From Ureibacillus manganicus DSM 26584 (GTDB lineage Bacteria; Bacillota; Bacilli; Bacillales_A; Planococcaceae): a stretch of DNA of 64,000 bases. Below, one piece after another: positions 52,360 to 60,569 of this stretch. A program made the position numbers and the translations under genes. Position 1 is the stretch's first letter. Each line of letters begins with the position of its first letter. The notes beneath the pieces are model-generated. The model was given only the letters and a program-made list of their open reading frames with translations, was not told the DNA's origin and searched no databases. Where the stretch lies: contig NZ_JPVN01000008.1 in assembly GCF_000772945.1 (NCBI RefSeq), positions 62,001 through 126,000 on the forward strand, read 5' to 3'.

Positions 52360-52540
52360 CATACCGGACCTAAAAAGCACCAATAATGTCTGGTAAATAG
52401 TTGCGGTGAGTACATTTTAACAATAGAAGTAATTTTAAGTGACAAAAATGTAACGTTAGATCCTCAAATGTTAGATGAATCGATGGTTGCTTGGCCCTCT
52501 AACTTGCTATATTTTTCCTATAGAAAGGGGGATGAGTAAG

Positions 52541-54022
52541 TTGAGAAAAGTAATGTCAGTGATAGTAATCTTTTTTTGGATGAATGCTTTAATTCCGCAA
52601 GCTCATGCAATTTCAAATGATAAAATTCTTAAAATTGAACGATTTGTTGAGGAACAAATGGAGATTAGCAAAATTCCAGGGATATCGTTAGTTGTAGTAG
52701 AGAAAGGGAAAACCGTTTATCAAAAAGGTTTTGGGTACGCGGATGTAAAGGAGAAAAAACCTGTTACTAGTAATACTCTATTTGAACTAGCTTCAACATC
52801 CAAAGCCTTCACAGGTCTAGCCATTTTACAATTAGAAAAAGAGGGGTTATTAAAACGCACAGATGATGTAAGAAAATATATCCCATGGTTGGAGCTGGAA
52901 TATAATAACGAACCGCAAACAATTACAATTGATCAATTGCTTTTTCATACGAGTGGAATCGCTTCGAATACGATTGTACAAATTCCTAAAAGTAATGCAG
53001 AGAACGCACTAGAATTAACAGTAAAAACCTTAGTTGATCAGCCATTAAATCGAAAACCAGGGAGCTCTTTTGAATATGCAACATTAAATTACAATGTTTT
53101 AGGTCTTGTCATTGAAACGGTGTCTAATCAGCCTTACGATGTTTATATTAAACAATTATTAGACCAAATCGGTATGAAAGATTCATATGTTGGGTTACAT
53201 CAAGTGGGATCCAATGAGTTGGCAACTGGTTATAAAATAGGATTTAAGAAAGAACAAGAATTTACGCCACCGTTGTATCGTGGAAATACACCAGCTGGTT
53301 ATATTATCAGTAATTCAAATGATATTGCAAAATGGCTGAATCTACAGTTAGGTTTCATACAGAACGATATAATTAGCAGACAAACGATTGAAGAATCCCA
53401 AGTCCCAGATCAATCCGTAGAACCTTTCGATCAGAACACCTATTATACTAGTGGGTGGAGCATCCTAGAAAAGAACGGCAAAAAATACATATTCCATGCT
53501 GGTGAAAACCCAACGTTTACAACTTATTTCATCATGCAACCTGATGAAAAAATTGGTGTGGCCATTCTATCTAACATGAATTCAACTTATACTACAGCAA
53601 TCGGTCAAGGTGTGATGGATTTGTGGGAAGGGAATCCTGTTAATAGCAATCATTCTGACGGGTATCAAGAAATAGATAAGATTGTAACGATTCTATGTAT
53701 TATTGTGGGCTGTCTAGGTTTAATTTTTAGCAGTTTATTGTTAATAAGCTTATGGAAGATTAAAAGAAAACAACGAACTTGGGCAGTTTTAAAAGGCATG
53801 AGGATATTTCTATTAGTGTTCCATTCACTCTTTGTATCAGCGATTTTAATACTTGTAATGGTGGCTCCTAAAATACTCAATATGACTTGGGACTTCATAA
53901 AAGTATGGGGTCCAACTTCTATCTCGGTGTTTTATTATTGCGGAATAGCAACGATCATCATCTATTATTTATTTGTATTATTGTTAATTCTGACAAAAAA
54001 GAAAGTTAAGTCAATTTTGTAA
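52541..54022 (+). CDS. serine hydrolase (beta-lactamase/PBP-like, class C fold) with C-terminal membrane domain
   Basis: 493 aa from the TTG at 52541, eight bases after AAAGGGGG (frame opens at 52475). Signal peptide about residues 1-23; SxxK motif STSK (Ser85-Lys88) in FELASTSKAF; the YxN position reads YAT (Tyr179) rather than YSN; HxG motif HAG (319-321). Residues from about 385 form four membrane helices. Extracellular esterase, D-aminopeptidase or PBP4*-like role; the altered YxN argues against beta-lactamase. Confidence 0.85.
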   Translation: MRKVMSVIVIFFWMNALIPQAHAISNDKILKIERFVEEQMEISKIPGISLVVVEKGKTVYQKGFGYADVKEKKPVTSNTLFELASTSKAFTGLAILQLEKEGLLKRTDDVRKYIPWLELEYNNEPQTITIDQLLFHTSGIASNTIVQIPKSNAENALELTVKTLVDQPLNRKPGSSFEYATLNYNVLGLVIETVSNQPYDVYIKQLLDQIGMKDSYVGLHQVGSNELATGYKIGFKKEQEFTPPLYRGNTPAGYIISNSNDIAKWLNLQLGFIQNDIISRQTIEESQVPDQSVEPFDQNTYYTSGWSILEKNGKKYIFHAGENPTFTTYFIMQPDEKIGVAILSNMNSTYTTAIGQGVMDLWEGNPVNSNHSDGYQEIDKIVTILCIIVGCLGLIFSSLLLISLWKIKRKQRTWAVLKGMRIFLLVFHSLFVSAILILVMVAPKILNMTWDFIKVWGPTSISVFYYCGIATIIIYYLFVLLLILTKKKVKSIL

Positions 54023-54134
54023 ATTTCGACTCATTACTTGCCAAGGTCCTTTAAAAGGGTGCAGTTTTTTCCTTGTTTGAACGCAACGATTATTCATTCT
54101 ATAATAGATAAAACAGGATATAGGAGTAAGTATC

Positions 54135-54488
54135 ATGACTACTAAACATCGAATCTATACAATGAGTGTTGCAAGTGTCTATACACATTATATTACGAAG
54201 GCGGAGAAGAAGGGCCGTACGAAAGACGAAGTCGACGAAATCATCCGTTGGTTAACAGGATATAGCCAAGAAGAATTAGAAACGCTACTTGAAAACAAAA
54301 CTGACTTTGAAACCTTCTTTGCCCAAGCGCCTAAATTGAATCCTTCACGTGCTCTAATCAAAGGTGTCATCTGTGGTGTTAGAATTGAAGAAATCGAAGA
54401 CCCATTGATGAAGGAAATTCGCTATCTAGATAAGCTAATCGATGAATTAGCTAAAGGAAAAGCGATGGAAAAGATTTTGCGCGGTTAA
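54135..54488 (+). CDS. DUF2200-family protein
   Basis: 117 aa. [33 protein letters not shown] and [25 protein letters not shown] are the DUF2200 landmarks. Cytosolic, helical, possibly HTH-like. No function known. RBS AGGAG nine bases upstream. Confidence 0.85.
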   Translation: MTTKHRIYTMSVASVYTHYITKAEKKGRTKDEVDEIIRWLTGYSQEELETLLENKTDFETFFAQAPKLNPSRALIKGVICGVRIEEIEDPLMKEIRYLDKLIDELAKGKAMEKILRG

Positions 54489-54502
54489 TTATATTAATGA
54501 AG

Positions 54503-54540
54503 AAACACTGATTCCAAAATGGAACAGTGTTTTTTATTTA
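54503..54540 (+). terminator. intrinsic terminator
   Basis: AAACACTG / CAGTGTTT with inner TTCCA / TGGAA, then T-rich tail. Confidence 0.85.
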
Positions 54541-54630
54541 CCTTCCAAACATAAAGTTTCCTATATTAGACAGGAGAATCCCTAGCGAATCTTGAATATG
54601 GGATTAAAGCAGTGACCGAGGTGAATGGAT

Positions 54631-54957
54631 ATGAAAAAACAATTCTATAAAGATCTTCTCTATAAATGGTTCAGAATAAAACCTAGAAATGTTGGAACAA
54701 CGCTATTTGCTCCAATAAAGATCATGCCTGAATATTTGATAGACACCGAAAAAGGACAGGTAACAGGTGTCGTAAAACATAATGAGAAGGTTTACTTAAC
54801 GGTACATATAGATATCCCAAATAAAAAAACTGCGGTTAAAGGCAGTCTTAGAAAGATTAAAAAACATACCAAACCTTTTAAAAAACACCATTACATAGAA
54901 ATGATTAAACACGAGGCTGAATATCTAATTTATAGGGAACGTGATAATTTATTGTAA
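54631..54957 (+). CDS. basic cytosolic protein, unknown
   Basis: 108 aa, ATG at 54631 seven bases after GAGGTG. Highly basic (many Lys in the C-terminal half, RKIKKHTKPFKKHHY). A beta-strand-rich first half with VTGVVKHNEKVYLTVHIDIP. Could bind nucleic acid, but no motif supports this. Confidence 0.6.
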   Translation: MKKQFYKDLLYKWFRIKPRNVGTTLFAPIKIMPEYLIDTEKGQVTGVVKHNEKVYLTVHIDIPNKKTAVKGSLRKIKKHTKPFKKHHYIEMIKHEAEYLIYRERDNLL

Positions 54958-54993
54958 AAATACAGCGACCAAAACTAAGAGGAGGTATATAAA

Positions 54994-55140
54994 ATGGCGA
55001 CTACAATTCTATCAGTCGTACTTACCATCAGTGTATTCGTTCTATTATTCGATGGCCATGCAATTAGAAAACAAAATGAAGAAATAAAATTGCAAAATGA
55101 AAAAATTTTAGCTGAATTAGAAAGTCTAAAAAATCGATAG
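54994..55140 (+). CDS. 48-aa single-TM peptide with coiled-coil tail
   Basis: ATG at 54994 with GAGGAGG eight bases upstream. One helix (ILSVVLTISVFVLLF), then a charged heptad-like tail (KQNEEIKLQNEKILAELESL). Unknown role. Confidence 0.6.
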   Translation: MATTILSVVLTISVFVLLFDGHAIRKQNEEIKLQNEKILAELESLKNR

Positions 55141-55175
55141 AAGTATATAGTTCGAAATGAGAGAAGGGGATTGGA

Positions 55176-55397
55176 TTGAAGAAATACATAAACAAAGAAA
55201 ACGAAGGGAAGTTTTTTTATGCACATATTTATATCCAATTTTCGTTAGTATTTTTAACAGGGAGTATGGTCGTTAGGCGTCTTTTAGAAGGTAAGGGGAT
55301 TAGTTATTTTTGGACGGGGGGTACAATTATAACGCTGATCTTCGCAATTGATGCAACTATAAAGTACAACAGAATGAAAAAAGACAATCTTACGTAA
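55176..55397 (+). CDS. small two-TM protein
   Basis: 73 aa, TTG start behind GAAGGGG. Helices at about residues 17-34 and 45-63; basic tail. Follows the 48-aa peptide by 35 bp and may share its transcript. Unknown family. Confidence 0.55.
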   Translation: MKKYINKENEGKFFYAHIYIQFSLVFLTGSMVVRRLLEGKGISYFWTGGTIITLIFAIDATIKYNRMKKDNLT

Positions 55398-55439
55398 TTC
55401 GCCAATTTATCATATTCAAAGGGGTTTGGAGAGAGAAAA

Positions 55440-55904
55440 ATGGAGTTTATACCTATTAATTTAACTAAACATAAAGAGTGTGTTATTGCTTTTCGCAAAG
55501 ATTCTTTTATTGTTAGTTTTGGTACAGATAAAGACTTTGGAGATGAAAATACATATGTGGATTGGTTACAGCAACAGTCAGTGAAATATCCAAAAGGATT
55601 TGTACTACTGGTTGAAAACGAGATACCAATTGGACAACTAGAACTAACTGTAAAGGAATATGAGGGGAAAGAAATTGGTTATGTTAATCTCTATTACCTT
55701 GTTCCCAACAAACGAGGGATGGGTTTAGGGTCACTTTTACACGAGTACGCTATTAAATACTTTAAAGACAATAATGTTACTGAATACCATCTTCGTGTAT
55801 CACCAACAAATAAACACGCCATTGCATTTTATAAGAAAAACGGAATGAAACAGATAAAAACAGAATTTAATGGGAAAGTTCTCAGAATGGCTGGAACTAT
55901 ATAA
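55440..55904 (+). CDS. GNAT-family N-acetyltransferase
   Basis: 154 aa. KRGMGLGSLLHEYAIKYF (about 96-113) is the acetyl-CoA loop and HAIAFYKKNGMKQIK the C-terminal motif. Mycothiol-synthase-like or ribosomal acetyltransferase-like roles cannot be told apart here. GGAGAG RBS, 5-6 bases from ATG. Confidence 0.85.
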   Translation: MEFIPINLTKHKECVIAFRKDSFIVSFGTDKDFGDENTYVDWLQQQSVKYPKGFVLLVENEIPIGQLELTVKEYEGKEIGYVNLYYLVPNKRGMGLGSLLHEYAIKYFKDNNVTEYHLRVSPTNKHAIAFYKKNGMKQIKTEFNGKVLRMAGTI

Positions 55905-55930
55905 AAGATTCTATTAAAGAAGGGGAAAGA

Positions 55931-56524
55931 GTGACTGAATTATGATTAGTTAGACACGGGGAAACTGATTGGAATTCATTGGGGAAACTTCAAGGAAGAA
56001 AAGACATTCCTTTAAACAATAATGGAATTTTACAAGCTGAGGAATGTCGAGAATTTCTTAAAACTACCCATTGGAATGTAATAATTACAAGCCCATTAAA
56101 AAGGGCTAAGGAAACAGCAGAGATAATAAACAATGAGATAAAATCTCCAATAATAGAAATGGTTGAATTTATTGAACGGGATTATGGTGATGCAGAGGGG
56201 ATGACCGTAACAGAGAGGTTAACGGCATTTCCAAACAAAAATTACCCAAATCAAGACGATAGAAGGACGTTAACAAAGCGTGTAATAGATGGAATTCAAA
56301 AAATAAACCAGTTATACCTTGGGAAAAAGGTGCTATTAGTAGCACACGGGGGAGTTATCAATACAATCTTATCCCAATTTTCAAATGGTGAAATAGGTTC
56401 AGGTAAAACAAAATTGATAAATGCATGTATTAGTAATATTGAATTTAAAGAAGAAGTGTGGAAAATAAAAAATTACAACCAAATTAGTCACCTTTCCCAA
56501 TACAGAAATGAAGGTAAAGTTTAG
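55931..56524 (+). pseudogene. histidine phosphatase (phosphoglycerate-mutase-like) with TGA at codon 5
   Basis: From the GTG at 55931 (AAGGGGAAAG upstream) the frame reads VTEL-stop-LVRHGETDWNSLG, so a TGA at 55943 stands where family members have an aromatic residue just before the catalytic RHG. Everything downstream is intact: LKRAKETAEII, ERDYGDAEGM and VAHGGVIN (second His). Without the RHG the remaining frame (from a TTG at 55979) cannot be active. Nonsense mutation, recoding or a sequencing error. Confidence 0.85.
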
Positions 56525-56657
56525 TTTCTTATTCAACTAAAGGGGCAGATTAGTTGAATAAGTAAATATGGGTATTTAGCTAAAATTTGGAACCTATTTC
56601 ATTGTTAAACGTATTAAGATTAATAGGCTGACTATTCTGAAAATAGGAGGGGTAGCG

Positions 56658-57095
56658 GTGAAAAAGAAGTGTCTATTATTTACTGGTATTGTGTTTATCT
56701 TTTTGTTATTAACAGCTTGTGAAAATATTGACGATTCATTAAAGGCAAAGGCATCAGACTTTGAAGGTTCAGGATTTAGAAACGATAATTATAATCAATT
56801 TATAGTTTTAGTTGAGGATGGAATATTAATTTCCAGTAATAGACTGATTCTACCACATTTAAAGACTGAAGAGACTGAAAAGAGCAGTATAGATGAAGTT
56901 GTTGAGAGAGAAAATGCTGAATCTGGAACTAGTGATTTTTTTAAAATTTATCCCGAAGGTAAAATTGAAACGAAGGGTTCAAAATACTATGTAACTCTTG
57001 ATGAAAATATTTCACTAGAGTTTGAGAAAATAGCATTACGAAAAATCAAAGATTCTAAAGGTGTAGAATACGTCACACAGAAGTATCCTGAATAG
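56658..57095 (+). CDS. lipoprotein, paralogue of 38973-39395
   Basis: 145 aa, lipobox LLLTAC (Cys21), DUF3221-like. Shares SDFEGSGF, VLVEDGIL, KSSIDEVV and KGSKYYVTLD with the minus-strand copy 17 kb upstream. RBS AGGAGGGG, GTG start. A 16-codon relic of a further copy lies 250 bp downstream. Confidence 0.75.
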   Translation: MKKKCLLFTGIVFIFLLLTACENIDDSLKAKASDFEGSGFRNDNYNQFIVLVEDGILISSNRLILPHLKTEETEKSSIDEVVERENAESGTSDFFKIYPEGKIETKGSKYYVTLDENISLEFEKIALRKIKDSKGVEYVTQKYPE

Positions 57096-57154
57096 CTATG
57101 CATATGTAGAAAGTAATTGAGGGTGTTGATTAACCATCAACACCTATATTGTAT

Positions 57155-57229
57155 TTAAATAGTAATTGTAACTAGTATTATTCCTGCAATTATACCTAAA
57201 CTCATTAATGCTAATTTTTTATTTTTCAT
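57155..57229 (-). CDS. 24-aa hydrophobic peptide
   Basis: Reads MKNKKLALMSLGIIAGIILV and four more residues; GAGGTG seven bases before the ATG. One membrane helix with a basic N-terminus. The hairpin GGTGTTGAT / ATCAACACC (57122-57143) beyond its stop may be a shared terminator. Could be a membrane or toxin-like peptide; nothing more can be said. Confidence 0.45.
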   Translation of the reverse strand: MKNKKLALMSLGIIAGIILVTITI

Positions 57230-57350
57230 TATTTCACCTCATTATTTATTTACGAAATCTTGACTCTTTAATAATCTACTACTATCAGTAATCTTAATTT
57301 TGTTAAGTCGTTTCTTAATTTTCTTAACGTCAAGTAAATATTTATTGGGT

Positions 57351-57401
57351 ATAGTTGATGAAGAAGGTGTGGAGTATTTCACTTCAAAATATCCTGAATA
57401 A
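57351..57401 (+). pseudogene. 3' relic of a third DUF3221-like lipoprotein copy
   Basis: Codons 57351-57401 read IVDEEGVEYFTSKYPE-stop, matching the end IKDSKGVEYVTQKYPE of the lipoprotein at 56658. No upstream coding part remains. Confidence 0.7.
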
Positions 57402-57497
57402 CAAGATTTAATTGAATTTAATTTAAAAGATTGTTCCTATTCAACTAACGGGGCAGGTTAGTGCAAGAGTGATTTGTCTGCAAAAAGGGGGGATTTC

Positions 57498-58013
57498 ATG
57501 AAAAAGATAACTTTATCTGTTCTCATTTTACTTATCTTGTCAGGTTGCAATAGAAGTTATGGATCGCTGGAAGAAGCAGTACAAAGTCACTGGAAAACGC
57601 CAATAGAAATTGTGAATCAAGATGAAGAAAGGCAATTAGTATATTATTTAAACCATAACCAACATATCTTAGGTGTTTACCATTACGAGAATGGAAAGTA
57701 CAGATATGATAATAAACAAAGTGTTGGAATTACGTTCAGTTCAGACAATCGCTTACCTTTTTTCGTCCAAGCAAATTATTTTGAAGGTATAGGTAAAATA
57801 ATTCATGGTGCCATTAAGACGAATGAACATGAGGTAGAAAAATTTATTATCCTATATAAAAATGGAGAACAGCAGGAAATTATAGCAAAAAACAATACAT
57901 TCATAACTGAATATCCACCAACTATAACAACAAGTATTGAGATGTTTCAAACAGAAATTAAAAATGTAATTGGATTTGATAAACATGGAGATATTGTAGA
58001 AAGTTATAATTAG
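57498..58013 (+). CDS. lipoprotein of unknown function
   Basis: 171 aa; ATG at 57498 after AAAGGGGGG (frame opens at 57474). Lipobox LILSGC (Cys15). SLEEAVQSHWKTPIEI and GVYHYENGKYRYDNKQSVGI suggest a small beta-rich domain seen in other Bacillus hypothetical lipoproteins. Unknown role. Confidence 0.7.
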   Translation: MKKITLSVLILLILSGCNRSYGSLEEAVQSHWKTPIEIVNQDEERQLVYYLNHNQHILGVYHYENGKYRYDNKQSVGITFSSDNRLPFFVQANYFEGIGKIIHGAIKTNEHEVEKFIILYKNGEQQEIIAKNNTFITEYPPTITTSIEMFQTEIKNVIGFDKHGDIVESYN

Positions 58014-58018
58014 TTTTA

Positions 58019-58097
58019 CTTAAACTAAACGGGGCTTTACTTCAAGAAGGGGGAAAGCCTTTTTCTTATTGAACTAAAGGGCGGATTACTTTAAAAG
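58019..58097 (+). repeat. dispersed terminator element, copy 24
   Basis: TAAACTAAACGG, arms GGGGCTTTACTTC / GGGGGAAAGCC, T5, right end AAAGGGCGGATTACTTTAA. Confidence 0.8.
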
Positions 58098-58139
58098 AGA
58101 TTATGAATTAATAAGGTAAAAATTAAAGAGGTGAATCAT

Positions 58140-58448
58140 ATGAATAAGATAGATGTTGCTATGACTATATATTTTGTTTTTATGATTGTTGCAACTTTTG
58201 TAAGTTTTAAATATGGTTCCACTATGATTAGGAAGACAGGACTGTTCTTACCACAAGCCATCATTGCAGGAACTATTAATTTAATATTAGGTTTATTTGC
58301 AATAATAGGTTGGTTTTTCTTCGCTTGGGGTGTAAATGAGTTTCTGCTAATTGGAGGATTACTTTTTGGTATAGTTTTACTAATTATAAGTGAAGCAGCT
58401 TTGTTTATAATCCTTTTGTTAAAAAGAAAGAAATGGGTACAACAATAG
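58140..58448 (+). CDS. three-TM membrane protein
   Basis: 102 aa, ATG at 58140 eight bases after AGAGGTG. Helices about residues 5-24, 38-61 and 68-93. Its first nine codons recur as a relic at 58911-58936. Unknown family. Confidence 0.6.
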   Translation: MNKIDVAMTIYFVFMIVATFVSFKYGSTMIRKTGLFLPQAIIAGTINLILGLFAIIGWFFFAWGVNEFLLIGGLLFGIVLLIISEAALFIILLLKRKKWVQQ

Positions 58449-58534
58449 AGCTTTTATTTGAACTTATTGTACTAACAAGGCAAGTTTGTTCAATAAGAAA
58501 ACACAAAAGGAATTAGCATTTATGGAGGTTTGTA

Positions 58535-58822
58535 ATGTTATTTATGATATTTGGAGTTACTGCAATAGTAGCAACTTTTATAAATCTTAATTTGTATAAA
58601 GCAGGGAAGGATTATAAACTTGCTATGGCGATAGGACTATCATTTACAGCATTAACACTCTGTGCAGAATACAGTCTTGTATCTCGTTGGGTAAAAGTAG
58701 AAGATTGGTCAGCTATAGAGGATGTAGTACCTGGTATGGAAAGGGCATTATGGTTTTTGACAATTGTTTCTATCTTACTAAATATAGCACCTATACTTTT
58801 AGAACAAAAAGGTAAGAAATAA
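58535..58822 (+). CDS. three-TM membrane protein
   Basis: 95 aa, GGAGG seven bases upstream. Helices about residues 2-18, 26-44 and 68-87; WVKVEDWSAIEDVVPGMERA lies between. Resembles small Bacillus hypothetical membrane proteins; function unknown. Confidence 0.65.
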   Translation: MLFMIFGVTAIVATFINLNLYKAGKDYKLAMAIGLSFTALTLCAEYSLVSRWVKVEDWSAIEDVVPGMERALWFLTIVSILLNIAPILLEQKGKK

Positions 58823-58910
58823 TTATTTATTGTAACTTCATTTATATAATATGCAATTAAAGTGTAAGTCTTTATGGAATACTAAAGAAGGTATTTTTAG
58901 GGATGAATTA

Positions 58911-58936
58911 TATGAATAAGATAGATGTGCTATGAA
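58911..58936 (+). pseudogene. 5' relic of a copy of the gene at 58140
   Basis: ATGAATAAGATAGATGT-GCTATGA repeats the start of that gene with one base missing, including the preceding TGAATTATA/TGAATCATA context. Confidence 0.6.
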
Positions 58937-58968
58937 TAGCCCCCACCTTACTATAGATGGGGGGCTTG
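58937..58968 (+). terminator. GC-rich hairpin
   Basis: AGCCCCC / GGGGGCT around a 14-base loop, short T stretch after it. Confidence 0.7.
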
Positions 58969-59084
58969 TTGTATGACTTTGATAGTACTTTTAACATTCT
59001 AAGCGCAAAATAATAAATAAAGTAAGCCGTGTATTCGATTTTAAAAAAGGTGCACTCATTTTTATAATTCATGCTTACATCAAT

Positions 59085-59240
59085 TTATTGACGCTTTTTA
59101 GTTTTCTTATTATTAAGTCTCTCTGCCGCTGTCAAGGGTTCATTTGCAAATTCATGATCAAACTCCCTTGATAAATTTTTCCTTACTGCTTGCTTATCAC
59201 TAATGGAACCACTTACATTGCTCTTTCGGTTGTTAGTCAC
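59085..59240 (-). CDS. sspO: small acid-soluble spore protein O-type
   Basis: 51 aa, GTG start with GGAGGTG six bases upstream. The C-terminal half [20 protein letters not shown] is nearly that of SspO ([20 protein letters not shown]), while the N-terminus ([20 protein letters not shown]) is divergent. SspO is a minor spore-core protein made under forespore control. Too short for most gene calls but convincing. Confidence 0.82.
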   Translation of the reverse strand: [51 protein letters not shown]

Positions 59241-59460
59241 TATAAACACCTCCATGATTTTTGTTTGCCACGTGGTGTCCTTAGTATGAAATTTTATTAA
59301 GGTTTAATGCAAAAAATAAAGGGATTCAAATCAAACATTACAGCTTGAAAGTTGATAATCGCCCTACAAATCTAAAAGAGAGTGTAGTCAATCATTTACA
59401 ACTTCCTTAAAAGTATAAACAGGAAATTTCTCCTCACAATATCTGTGGAGGTGAATAGCA

Positions 59461-59658
59461 ATGGCTAATGATCGTAATAACCGAGAAAAGTTTTCAAACG
59501 TTAACCGTAATCGCAACCAAAACGTAAATAATCGTGAAGAATTTGCAGCAGAAGCAGACTTCAATAATAATACTCACGGGGCTGCAAGCGAACTTGAAGA
59601 ACGTATTAATGAAGCTAATTTCAAAAGCAATCAAAACAACTGTAACATCCCTAAATAA
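59461..59658 (+). CDS. gamma-type SASP-like small hydrophilic protein
   Basis: 65 aa, Asn/Arg/Glu-rich, without hydrophobic core. NREEFAAEADFNNNTHGAAS resembles the TEFATETD repeat of gamma-type small acid-soluble spore proteins. RBS GGAGGTG seven bases before the ATG. Placed opposite sspO, which supports a spore role. The match is short, so the family is tentative. Confidence 0.55.
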   Translation: MANDRNNREKFSNVNRNRNQNVNNREEFAAEADFNNNTHGAASELEERINEANFKSNQNNCNIPK

Positions 59659-59751
59659 AACCAAATTAAATAAATATATTGTATTAGCCTCGAATTTCTA
59701 AAGAATTCGGGGTTATTATTTAATATTGGCATTAAAAATATACTTTCTATT

Positions 59752-59812
59752 CGTTAACGAAATGGGGTGTTAATCTAAGAAGGATTAATGCTCTTTTTTG
59801 TTGAAGTTAAGC
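59752..59812 (+). repeat. dispersed terminator element, copy 25
   Basis: GTTAACGAAATGGGG, arms GGTGTTAATCT / GGATTAATGCT, T6, linker only; no right end. Confidence 0.75.
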
Positions 59813-59877
59813 TAGGATAGCTATCATAGAAGTAAAAACAAGTTTGACAGTACCAAACAAAAGCAAGGAGTGAAGTT

Positions 59878-60546
59878 ATGAAATTTCTGCTTACATCTGG
59901 AGGCATCATGAATAAAAGCATACACGATGCGCTGGTTGGCATGCTTGGCAAGCCGATTGCAGACTGCAACGCCCTGTGCATCCCCACTGCGATGTATGGA
60001 CACCCATGGGTTGGCCCTGGCGTTAAAGCCTGGGAATTCATCAGTGGAAAAGAGGAAAATCCCATGGTCAATCTCGGTTGGAAATCCGTCGGTGTGTTGG
60101 AGCTTACAGCGCTTCCAAGTATCGACGAAAACCGCTGGAAGCCTCTGATTCAGGAGACAGATGTACTGCTGGTATCAGGCGGCGACGCCCTTTACCTGTG
60201 CCACTGGATGCGTCAATCCGGGATGGCAGACCTTTTACTATCACTAAACGCAGTCTATGTTGGTATGAGTGCTGGGAGCATGGTGATGGCACCTAACATA
60301 GGGGAATACTTCGTTGGCTGGACTCCACCGGATGGTAGTGATGTAACACTGGGATTGGTTGATTTTTCAATCTTTCCGCACCTGGATCACGAAATGCTGC
60401 CCGGAAACACTTTGGCTGCCGCACAAAGATGGGCATCCGGGATGAGGGGACCTGCGTATGCAATGGATGATCAAACCGCAATCAAAGTAATCGATGGAGT
60501 GGTAGAAGTTGTATCCGAAGGGCATTGGAAACTGTTTAAACCTTGA
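59878..60546 (+). CDS. S51 peptidase E-like / type 1 glutamine amidotransferase-like protein
   Basis: 222 aa. Nucleophile elbow GMSAGS (Ser131), preceded by LLVSGGDALYLCHWM; TSGGIMNKSI opening: these are the dipeptidase E (S51) landmarks, with Ser in place of the amidotransferase Cys. Acts in the cytosol on aspartyl dipeptides or related compounds. Base composition is strikingly different: many GC-rich codons (CTG, GGC, GCC, CCG) in an otherwise AT-rich region, and long open frames on both strands result. Probably a recent transfer. RBS AAGGAGTG. Confidence 0.85.
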   Translation: MKFLLTSGGIMNKSIHDALVGMLGKPIADCNALCIPTAMYGHPWVGPGVKAWEFISGKEENPMVNLGWKSVGVLELTALPSIDENRWKPLIQETDVLLVSGGDALYLCHWMRQSGMADLLLSLNAVYVGMSAGSMVMAPNIGEYFVGWTPPDGSDVTLGLVDFSIFPHLDHEMLPGNTLAAAQRWASGMRGPAYAMDDQTAIKVIDGVVEVVSEGHWKLFKP

Positions 60547-60569
60547 ATATACTGTTAGGGGGTTCTATA

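Noticed and set aside
52402-52540. Protein-like stretch upstream of the serine hydrolase (ILTIEVILSDKNVTLDPQ...)
   Set aside because: No start codon or RBS and no recognised match; may be a gene remnant, but too short to claim.
60078-60296. Several open frames on both strands within the peptidase-E-like gene
   Set aside because: They are by-products of high GC content; only the 59878 frame has an RBS and catalytic motifs.
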